From Fasciolopsis buskii (Eukaryota > Platyhelminthes > Trematoda > Plagiorchiida > Fasciolidae), in contig LUCM01003443.1 of the NCBI GenBank assembly GCA_008360955.1, forward strand, positions 310,001 to 374,000: a stretch of DNA of 64,000 nt, in the 5' to 3' direction. The notes below the pieces were generated by a model. The model had not been told where the DNA came from and made no database searches. It worked only from the letters and a program-made list of their open reading frames with translations. Shown piece after piece: positions 55,354-64,000 of the stretch. The position numbers and the translations under genes are program-made. The first letter of the stretch is position 1. Each line of letters starts with the position of its first letter.

Positions 55354-57204
55354 TGCGAACGAGGCAAACTAATTTCCTCCGGGTTTGCACAGTTGAGAAA
55401 TTCGCCGTCTAAGCAGACAGGAATTGTTTTATCCGTTGGATACTTTTCGCACGTGCGAATAAACTCGCACCGAATCGGTTTGGATAACTGGGTTTTTAAA
55501 AGGTTATTATTCTAGCGCTACAATTTGACCGATTCGTTTTGCATCAAACACACAATTTGGATCCTGGTTGCCGTGGCTCAGTTCCAGCGAACTTGTAAGT
55601 GGAAATTCCCGTCCCCGGCAGGAACAGCGCGAAATGGATAAATAAAACGCACGGGATCGTTGCGCGGTATTTCACCTCGGTGCGGCACGCAAGGTCATGC
55701 ACGCACACTTTGGTGTACGTGCACTCGTGTGTGCACATTTGTTTCGAGTTTAATCAATGAGAATGGCCCGAACTGTAGGCAAGCATGCAAGCCAGCAACA
55801 ACAGCAACACACGGGCGAAACTGCATGTCTCTGAGCCTAGCACCGATCCCTTGTGCCATCCACGAATCAGAGGGAAAAATGTGCGAAATTCAACCACCTT
55901 GGGACTGTACCAATGTCTAGATCCAAACCCAAACCAACAGCCTTCTGTCACACACACACACACACGCACACACAAATGCACAGACACATAGATTAGTGGA
56001 ATTGAATGAGTGCGTGCAAACCGGCGTGTGTTTATTCATCTTTTGCACAGTCTTTCTCCATCGTTGGACGGTTTTCAAACCGGGGTTAGAGCTTCGTGTC
56101 GCTGATCCAGGGTTTGTCCACCCACATGGACACGCAGCTGTGCACAATCCACCAGCACGAGTGAAATCATGTCTTCATAAGCGTAGCGTTTGCGATCGGC
56201 ACCCAAAGAAATCCCCTCACTTCGGCTCGGTTCAGTTCAGTTCATTTCATTTCAGGTTCAGTCCAAAAGCTATGAACGATAAAGCACATCGCGAATGTTA
56301 CTTTATTCCAAATGGGCTATTTCACCGCGGTGTGTCTTACCCTGTTACAACCGCTCATTTATTCGCTTGTACGCTCACTCACTCGCGTTGTCAATTGTCC
56401 CGACTGTCGCGGACCGGGAAAAGTGAATGTCGGTCGAGGAGTCAGGACTAAGGATAGGACGAGTCTGTAGGTGCCTAAAGGCGCCAGTCCATACGTGTGC
56501 TTGTGCCTATGCATGTGTGTGTATGTTTGTATTTGTGTGTAAGTGCAACAGTTAATGAACGTTTGAACGTCGACTGATCGGAGTGACACTTCAATGTTGG
56601 CAAATTTGCCCCGAGACAAGCCTGTGCGTTTGAATGTACTTTACATCTGACACGATGCTTTTCGACAATATTTCCTTTCACAGGTTTATGTGGATATTCG
56701 ACCCATCGTCTTAACAACACAAAGGCTTCCGAAGTTAGATTGTTTTCACACAGCTGAATTCGTCGTTCATAGGAATCGGACAAGGTCTACGATCATTCAG
56801 TACTCAGTGACGAATGAAGACATGAAATGGTCACACGTAAATGAGTCGTTGGAAGACATCCTCAAGGGCTCTGGTGGACTTCAGTTATGAGTGGACCAAT
56901 GACGGCCACGGAAACATAAAAAGGCAAACTTGGGCCAAAACTTGACAATCGAAAGAAGACCAGTAGGCTATTTGGCATTTGGGTGAATGATGATCACAGT
57001 TGTGTAAAAATGTTACTTGTTTGACATGATCAATAGTAATGCACGGGATTTCGGAGTGGGTGAATATGGTTGATTGTCAGTAATTAGCGAACTGCAATTT
57101 TCGAAGAGCTTGCCGGTTTCGATTGTTTGATCGATTGTGACAAAAGTACTATCAACATTATCTTTTACTTCCTGTATTAAGGAAATCACAATGTACATCA
57201 ATTT
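55354..57204. other. SERCA 5' flank, likely holding the promoter
   Basis: Upstream of the ATG at 55353. No TATA box or untranslated exon could be assigned with confidence. It holds a CA run (55949..55974) and a ggttcagttcagttcatttc tract near 56228. The frame 55996..56451 (plus, 151 codons) has no recognised motif. Confidence 0.4.
55949..55974. repeat. CA microsatellite
   Basis: About 12 CA units with one CG interruption. Confidence 0.9.
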
Positions 57205-57214
57205 TCAGGAATGG

Positions 57215-57342
57215 TCCGCGGCCAACAGAGGGCTGCCAGGTAGGGAAATTGACCGGCAGTGGTAGGATTCGAACTCGCGACCTTCATGCCCAAAAGCTGA
57301 CACCTTATCTGTTTGGCCACCGCCGGCCATATTGCCACCTCC
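57215..57342 (-). mobile_element. tRNA-derived SINE, copy 1
   Basis: On the minus strand, GTGGCCAAACAGATAAGG (57303..57320) is an A box. GTTCGAATCC (about 57265..57274) is a B box. The body continues CGGTCAATTTCCCTACCTGG and CAGCCCTCTGTTGGCC, shared with the copies at 59962 and 60765. Confidence 0.75.
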
Positions 57343-59502
57343 ACTACTACTCATACAACAACAACAACTACTACTAACACGTTTGTTCATAATGCCAATA
57401 TTAATACTGCTGCTATTACTACTAGTAGCACAATTATAAATTCGACGTGATTCATGTGCCATTCTCTGAGCATTTATTTAAAAGTCATTGGATGAATGAC
57501 TTATGCACAGGTGTAGCACGCGAGACTGACTGACTGACTGTACACCCATCCGAGCAATCCTAATGGCATCTTCATTTTGACTATTCCAAATCGACTGTCA
57601 AAGGAAAATATGCCGAAGGGCATACGATAGGAAACTTATGTGCATAAATTATGACATGCGCAAATTTTCGGAGTGGAGTATTTATGGTGAGCAATTTAGA
57701 AGTGTGCGTAAACAACGACGAGGAGCAGACCTCTCAGTCGAGAATGTCCATTTGGTGGACAGCAATCCAATTATTACGAGGAATTTTACCATCTGCATGA
57801 ACCCATTACCAAAAACTCAATTACACGTATGGTTTTGTCAAGTACATGTTTATCTTTAAGAGAAATATTCGAACACTGTTTGTTTGGACGTCCTAGATCA
57901 TAGCACAGAACACACGACGTAAATGCGTGAGTGATGTCCACGTGCATGTTCTAATCCCGCGAGGATTAAAACGATTCATATTAACAGTAATGTTAGTCGA
58001 ATAGACGAAAAAACATGGGCCGTAGTACTGCAACGAGTCCCCGGAAAAATCATGTGCCACAGTTCATTATGGCTTCGTGGCTACTTGCCACAGAAAATCT
58101 TGGCTATTCCAGAAGCTAAAAGGCGAATATTATGTAGCGGTCATCGGTTCAGAGTTGTTCTGTGAATAATCTCTAGGTTTGTCTAATGTACATGTATCTA
58201 TACGAATCCTTTGTAAGTACACCTTAACTCGACTTTCAGTCACTGAGTCCCCTCGGCCTCCTCACCTATACAGTTCCGGATCTAGGCTATTCCAATACGC
58301 GCCGATGAAACGTGTTCTTTCGTCATTGTGATCGATCACAGCCGGTGCATCTAATCCCAGTTTAGATGTTACAACTATGGGGGCTTCTTTAATGGTACAA
58401 ATCAAACATGTTAGATTTTGTAAAAAAGAAGGAAATGAAGAGCCTGGTCAGTGTTAACTTAGTGGCCAGAATTCAATGGATTTTTAAAGATCAAGGTTAC
58501 TGGCCACGTGAGGGTTGAATTGTTTGCTTCACTAGCCACTTCCGCAAGTGATCCTGCATTTGCTGTCCAAGGCACCTTTCAATCCTGTCCATTTGGATTT
58601 TACCGAAGGTACAAGTACAGTAGAACTCCTCACGATGCACTTAACCTTAGAAAGTTTAGAGTCCAGTCTCTTGATGGTGTGTAAAATCCTCCGTTGAGCC
58701 ACCAACTAGGTGGGTTCCGATGTGCATTGCATATTTAAATTAATTCCGTTGAACTGGGTGGTCACCTCGGAATGGTGGTATAAATCCTTTTTTCTTCCAC
58801 TATACCAACCGGACCCCCAGTAGATCTCTCCATTTTGTGAATATCAGTAAATCTTCTCGTGCATTTGTTTAGTCTGAAAGCCCGAGTTATAAACTCGTCC
58901 TCGTTTCAGCACTTGGTCTGTGTCACATATGTCTCAAATTCTTTATAAAAAAAACAATTTCACAAGATTTCGTTTGTCGGTAATCGGTGTGAGCCTAGAC
59001 AGTCCTCCAGGCTGCTTTGTGATGAACATCCTTTGGTACGGTTTCATATGCAAGCCCACCTATGAGCATATTTTAGACCGTGCATTAATTTTTGTGCATT
59101 TACTCTCACAAGCAATTTGGATATTTGAATTCTGAATCTCAGATCGACCATGACACACAATTGTGTCACACGTGTAATCTACATTTTTATGCGGACATAT
59201 ACTGCTCATAAAGGAAGTAATATAATTAGAGTACAAATTCTGGGAACTCACGAACGTGAGTTGGAATATTTGATATTTTAGACGATGTAACACTGTTTTC
59301 TGATGGGTAGTACAGTCTCCACAAGTCAGTAAGCTATTTTGTGATGAGTAGAGCTCCGCAAAGATAGGATATGCCTCAACGAAACTCCTGGCTTCCAGCA
59401 GACCATTACCTGTGTCGTTTTCGTGCCTATTGATTTCAGTATTCCGTACAGGTCCTGAGCTGCACAGTCATGCTCGCCGAGTGTCTGGAAGCGTTACGCC
59501 AT
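57343..59502. other. Unassigned sequence
   Basis: Nothing supported. Short open frames such as 57638..57859 and 58920..59135 (plus) have no motif. Confidence 0.4.
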
Positions 59503-59636
59503 CTAGTTTCCCACTTCCGGTTTATTCATAACCCAAAGTATTGCATTAAAGAAATCGTCTTTTGTCAACTGTTCACTCTTTAGAAATAGCCCTGAGTCGA
59601 CATAACCACAGTGTCTAATTCCCTGTGACTGATGGA

Positions 59637-59954
59637 TCATAACCGCAGAACAATCGACAGCACAACAATTGCAGACAATGCGCATGAATGGTCTAATTTC
59701 GGTGAATCTGTACTGAGGTCAGCAGCCGCGCAAATGACATGGACCAGTGGGTGTTCGAGAATTGACAAGTCGGGATTTGTATCGAGTGCCATCTTAAACT
59801 TGCAAAACTCCACTTGTAATAAGGCTGCTGGTAGCCGCTGGCGCACAAAGCCAGTTAGATATGATAGATCCAAGTTCATTTCTAACAGCTCAGACATCAT
59901 CTCTGCCTGGCCTTCCGGAGTCATTAGCGGGGGTTGATGGCTGACAGTTGTCAA
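59637..59954 (-). CDS. Unrecognised open frame, possible exon or decayed gene
   Basis: 105 codons including MTPEGQAEMMSELLEMNLDL, TGFVRQRLPAALLQVEFCKF and HPLVHVICAAADLSTDSPKL. The amphipathic helical look is more protein-like than most frames here. A second frame (59503..59685, minus) continues with SGLFLKSEQLTKDDFFNAIL in another phase, which could mean an intron or a frameshift. I do not recognise the family. A SINE lies directly next to its start. Confidence 0.3.
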   Translation of the reverse strand: MTTVSHQPPLMTPEGQAEMMSELLEMNLDLSYLTGFVRQRLPAALLQVEFCKFKMALDTNPDLSILEHPLVHVICAAADLSTDSPKLDHSCALSAIVVLSIVLRL

Positions 59955-59961
59955 TCAAATA

Positions 59962-60085
59962 AGGTTATGCCGCCTGGGCATCAGGGTCGCGGGTTCGACT
60001 CCCCCTGATGCCTTCCATTTTTCCTACCTAGCAACCCTCGGTTGGCCATAGCCACCTTCTTCAAAGTGATGTGTGTTGCGATTTC
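59962..60085 (+). mobile_element. tRNA-derived SINE, copy 2
   Basis: B box GGGTTCGACTCCC at 59991, preceded by a worn A-box region. The body tttttcctacctagcaaccc and tcggttggccatag matches the other two copies in order. Shorter and more decayed at the 5' end. Confidence 0.65.
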
Positions 60086-60764
60086 ATTAATAGAGGAAGT
60101 AAAAAATAAAAGACAAGAAGACGATTTTCTTAGTGTTCCTCAGTCAAATCATCCTTCTGTCAAAAATGCAAAATGCCGGGGTTTGACAAAGTGAATGCAC
60201 AATACGTCTTGCCTCTAAGCCAATGCGTAATCGTGACAAGTGCAGTTTGTCCGACAAGTAGACAATATTGACTTCCTCAGCTGAGGAGCACCTAGTATGA
60301 TAGACTAAATCATTAGGATGGGATGACAAAAACACTTTGCCGGAACCTCTGTGTCTGACCACACATAAGAGGATCCACATAAATCCATCATTTCAAAGTA
60401 GATAGGTCTTCCATCGAGTGGCGCATTCATTTTCTGATTCGACCATGTTGTTGTGGTTGTTAGTTCCATTGTGTTGGAGCTATCTGTCTGACCGACCCTT
60501 CAAACCGTCGCTCTTCACCTTGGATGCCTCGTCGTCTTTCAGTAGTTCGAGCTTGTTGGTGCTGCCCTACTTATTTATTTCCCAGGCGTTTCTTCCGACA
60601 CAATTCATGCCACTCGTTGTCGACTTGTTCATCGTACCAGCTCCGTAAACTGCCCCACCTGTTCATGCGGCAGTGTTTTGATCGCGCATCCAGCCCGCAT
60701 ATCCGCTGGTAAACCTTGGGCAAGTAACCAGCAAACAAAAGATTGACCTATCTGCACTAGAGCA
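60086..60764. other. Unassigned sequence
   Basis: No gene supported. Overlapping frames at 60418..60712 have no recognised motif. Confidence 0.4.
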
Positions 60765-61000
60765 ACCAGCGGTGACCAAATGGATAAGGTCGTGGCATTT
60801 GGACCCCAAGCTCGCGGGTTCGAATCCTCCCGCCGCCGGTCAACTTCCCCAATTGGCAGTCCTCTGTTGGTCATGGTCCCCTTCCTGGGAATTGATGTAC
60901 ATTGTTGTTTCATTCATCGGTGACCATATTGGCCACGCATTGCCACCAGCGAACTTGCGGTATTTTCTCGAGAGAAACCTTGTCAGGCAGAAACCCGTCA
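60765..61000 (+). mobile_element. tRNA-derived SINE, copy 3 (best preserved)
   Basis: A box GTGACCAAATGGATAAGG at 60772..60789 and B box GGTTCGAATCC at 60817..60827, spaced as in a tRNA promoter. The shared body ggtcaacttccccaattggc and agtcctctgttggtcatgg follows, then further sequence to about 61000. It is not a functional tRNA, since no matching acceptor stem is seen. Confidence 0.75.
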
Positions 61001-63137
61001 CATCCTCGATACTGTTGCTGTTGGTCTGTAGCCTCTTATTTAGTGAGCATGGGCTCACCTAATTCACGGCTAGCCACCATCATTGATGACCCTTCCCTTA
61101 ACCTCAACCCAAGGAGGCACCAGATAACATACAACTCTACCAGTAGTCCCGGTTGTCGCTCCGACCTGGTTACTTACGTGGTCAAAGGTGAATTATGACG
61201 TTCCTCTGTATCATTCAGCAGACTCGGGTTAGCACAGCCTAGCAGGCTAACCCTCCCTGGCTGTATGAAACCCAAGTTCTTCTTGCATGCACTTCAACAG
61301 TCAGTGTTTACCAAACATCAGAAGTTTCGTTTACCCAACGAACATTTTGACTAGCTGGCCGTGCTCTTTTGGTTTATTGATTCTTTTTTCCGTCTCGTTG
61401 TCCGCATAAAATATCACCAAAAGTGGTCATTTTTGAGGTTGGTAAATTTTTTGATCGTTCACCACAGAAATGAATTGGACTATGGAAGACCACAACTGAA
61501 TTAGCTTCTCTCTACTTACCCTACCTTCTGCTCCTCAAGGAACAAACAACAAGAAAGATGTCCTAGTTAGTCGCCGACTATTGAATAAAACTGGGGCCAT
61601 ATTAGTTACATCATTCATTTCCAATCCTTACGATTTGTGCCATATGTGCACGCGTGTGTGTACGTGCGTGTGTATGCACGTGTGTGTGTGTGTGTGTGTA
61701 CTGTTCTCGGCCTAGATTACTTCCCATAGTCGAGCGAAACTTGGAATTGTTTTGGATTTCACCTCCCCTACCTCGTTCATCGATACAAAACATAGATATT
61801 AAAATTATGGCAACGAATTAAAATAAACAATTTGCCCATCTTGTCCGAACAGTCTAACCGAGAAAGTATGTTTGTATGTGTGTGTATGTTCATATGTGTA
61901 CGTGGGTGTGTAATTCGTATGGTTCCACCCAAGTGTGAGATTCAAACCCCACTAACTAATCGAACCCTTCGAAGGGCTGATCACTAGTTAGGATCGGTCT
62001 TATTGATTGATAATTAGAACATAACAGGCACAATGTACATCCTAAATTGTTTTATAAAACCCAATAAATAGTTCGCTTCGTGTTCTTTTTTTTTCACGGA
62101 CACTTACAGATTTTGTGAGAACATTGAAATCGGATCAAATTCAGCACTGCCATCCCACATTCGCAAGTTTTTCCTCCTTTGGTCCCATAGTATTTGGTTC
62201 CCGAGGAAATTTTCTCAGGAAATTTTGTTACAATAGAACAGGACAAGGATGATGAATAAATCGTTAAGATCAAATATTTAATTCATGGCAAACTAAAAGA
62301 GAAATGAGCAGTTTTTGTATCTGATGTCCGAACGGTTCCATTCGCATGGTTTCAAGATTGTATATAAAAAGAATGAAACAAGCTGCATTGAGAAAATATC
62401 TCCTCATTCATGTATGTAATTTCGTCACTGTTTGGAGCTTAGAGGTGAACAGTTTTGCACGTGAATGAGGCAAAAAATGACATTTTTCTTGCTTCATGAA
62501 ACTTTTATCAGTGTTCCGATAGACAGAAAACAAATTCATCCCGGAGGTACACATTATTACTATTTTTGTTGTATTTTTAAGTGTTATTAACATTACTTTT
62601 CATTAGTATTTCCCAAATTGTCTTATCATAAGTTTGGCTCAGCTCAGATTCTTTGAATGGGCGGTGCTGAATGCTACAACGGTTGAACTAGTTGTGATAC
62701 AATAATCAGTTTGCCTCTATCTCATTAGGTAGACAGGAATGAAAGCGGGATATTATTTTTCGCATCCGGTCCTATGCCGATTGACAAACTAATTCAAATC
62801 AGTTTATTTGCACACGAATGATTTGTGGAAAATCAATTAAGGATGGGAAAATTTTCGCCTGGTAACAAGAAAACGGCCGAAAGTTCATGACCGATTAAAT
62901 GTGGCGAGCAACACGACCGGCGTCAGCTAGGTGTCTTTAAGTCGGTTTTCGCCTCTACGAGCACCCACTTATGGAGTTCGTCATACACCTTTAGGAGAGG
63001 AATTCCAGTTTCCCGGTACCATTTTTCCCCAAAGAAAAGAAATAATTGATCTACCCAATAGGAAGAACAATAATCAATTAAGCTGTCGATGGAATAAGTA
63101 CGCTATGGTCTGAACCCTAATACTGGTCAAATAAACA
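61001..63137. other. Unassigned sequence with a GT microsatellite
   Basis: Contains a GT/CA run at about 61646..61700. No gene supported. Confidence 0.4.
61646..61700. repeat. GT microsatellite
   Basis: Interrupted GT units ending in about 10 uninterrupted ones. Confidence 0.85.
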
Positions 63138-63728
63138 TTGGTTATTTTTCATTCCACATATTGTTTAGCTCTCTCCCAATTATCCGAAGAAAGAACAATT
63201 TCGGATATCATTTTAACCTTTGATCCAGTCATTAGGATCTACGAATCCGGTAATTCATGTATTACTGTTTGTTTTTACACTACCGTATCCCTTATTCCGG
63301 CCACAAATGGTTATGCACTTATAAACTGTTATCCACGCCGTTGTTCCTATTTTGTTTTCCTGAAGTTAGTTTTTGCATTCTACGCGCTTCCCCGACTATC
63401 ATGTTTCATTGTGGCTGAAAATACTGGGCCTCTGACAGAGGAACACAATTTGCCGCCCATCCACGTTCGGCCTTTGTCAGTGTTCCTGTCGTTTCTAATT
63501 CGCAAAGATTTGTTTGTATCCTGTTTCGTGGTGGTCTCTTTGTTAATTCCAGTACTGTCCTCTTTGTCAATTGAACGTAACCACACTATTTATCGTGAAC
63601 GTGCAAAGTTATTCAAACAACCTTGTCAATGGATGTTCCCTTTCGCCAAATTTACCATCAAACAATATCGTCTACTCGCTAAACTGGTTTTGGGTGATTG
63701 CGATCGATCAATCAATCTTATTCTTTGA
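63138..63728 (+). CDS. Longest uninterrupted open frame, product unknown
   Basis: 196 codons starting MVIFHSTYCLALSQLSEERT. Several hydrophobic stretches (around residues 75-95 and 125-145) could be membrane segments. No family, no upstream context and no splice partner were recognised. A frame of this length is near the edge of what chance gives in 64 kb at this base composition, so it may not be a gene. Confidence 0.2.
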   Translation: MVIFHSTYCLALSQLSEERTISDIILTFDPVIRIYESGNSCITVCFYTTVSLIPATNGYALINCYPRRCSYFVFLKLVFAFYALPRLSCFIVAENTGPLTEEHNLPPIHVRPLSVFLSFLIRKDLFVSCFVVVSLLIPVLSSLSIERNHTIYRERAKLFKQPCQWMFPFAKFTIKQYRLLAKLVLGDCDRSINLIL

Positions 63729-64000
63729 CGTTTTCATACACGCTTTTTGCAATTTTGTATTTGTGTTTTTCCCAGTCTGACAGTTCTCCGAGGAATATTC
63801 CCTCGCTTGTCTACGTGCATTTCGTACATCTCGTTAGCTGAAACCCGCGGATAGCAGTGAAACTGTCATCCGGTTGTTTACAATTCGAGGATTCGTTTTA
63901 GACACAACTCTACTGACTTTTCCGTAACAAAACCCCGCGTATTGCATCCACCAACAACACTGTGTAATTAACATTCACAAAAAACCCCGTGTTCTTTAGA
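63729..64000. other. Right end of window
   Basis: Nothing recognised before the window ends. Confidence 0.4.

Noticed and set aside
60772..60827. tRNA gene
   Set aside because: A and B boxes are present but no cloverleaf with a paired acceptor stem. The shared downstream body shows it is a SINE.

Overview
The window is eukaryotic, and most likely from a large, repeat-rich flatworm genome, probably a digenean trematode. Three things support this: a conserved animal P-type Ca2+-ATPase gene split by introns of 0.6-4.7 kb, decayed non-LTR retrotransposons of the RTE-like and CR1-like types seen in fluke genomes, and decayed Ty3/gypsy fragments. There is no bacterial-style gene density, and most open frames are chance or belong to repeats. 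The species cannot be named from the sequence alone.

Right half (about 25.3-55.4 kb): one minus-strand gene for the sarco/endoplasmic reticulum Ca2+-ATPase (SERCA). I rebuilt it exon by exon from splice sites, reading phase and family motifs. Fifteen coding positions join in frame into a core of 1001 codons, plus two possible C-terminal tails. Exon 2 is an 18-nt microexon. All catalytic and Ca2+-ligand residues are present.

The most interesting feature is exon 13, which exists as two tandem copies (31733..31866 and 31435..31568). Both are exactly 134 nt, in the same phase and with their own splice sites. Using both, or neither, brings an early stop, so the copies must be mutually exclusive. 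They swap the luminal L7-8 loop, which carries the disulfide pair, and leave almost all of membrane helix M8 unchanged. The 3' end also offers two alternative tails, at the position where vertebrate SERCAs vary their C-termini, and these two tails share a short related motif.

Left half (1-25 kb): mainly a retroelement graveyard. It holds CR1-like and RTE-like LINE fragments on both strands, Ty3/gypsy reverse transcriptase and protease remnants, tRNA-like SINEs, a 52-bp-arm hairpin beside TA repeats, and dispersed repeat pairs. One possible terminal exon of an unknown minus-strand gene lies at 11986..12342. A possible signal-peptide exon with a second small exon lies antisense inside the last SERCA intron.

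Far right (55.4-64 kb): SERCA 5' flank, three copies of one tRNA-derived SINE family, simple repeats, and two open frames without a recognised product.
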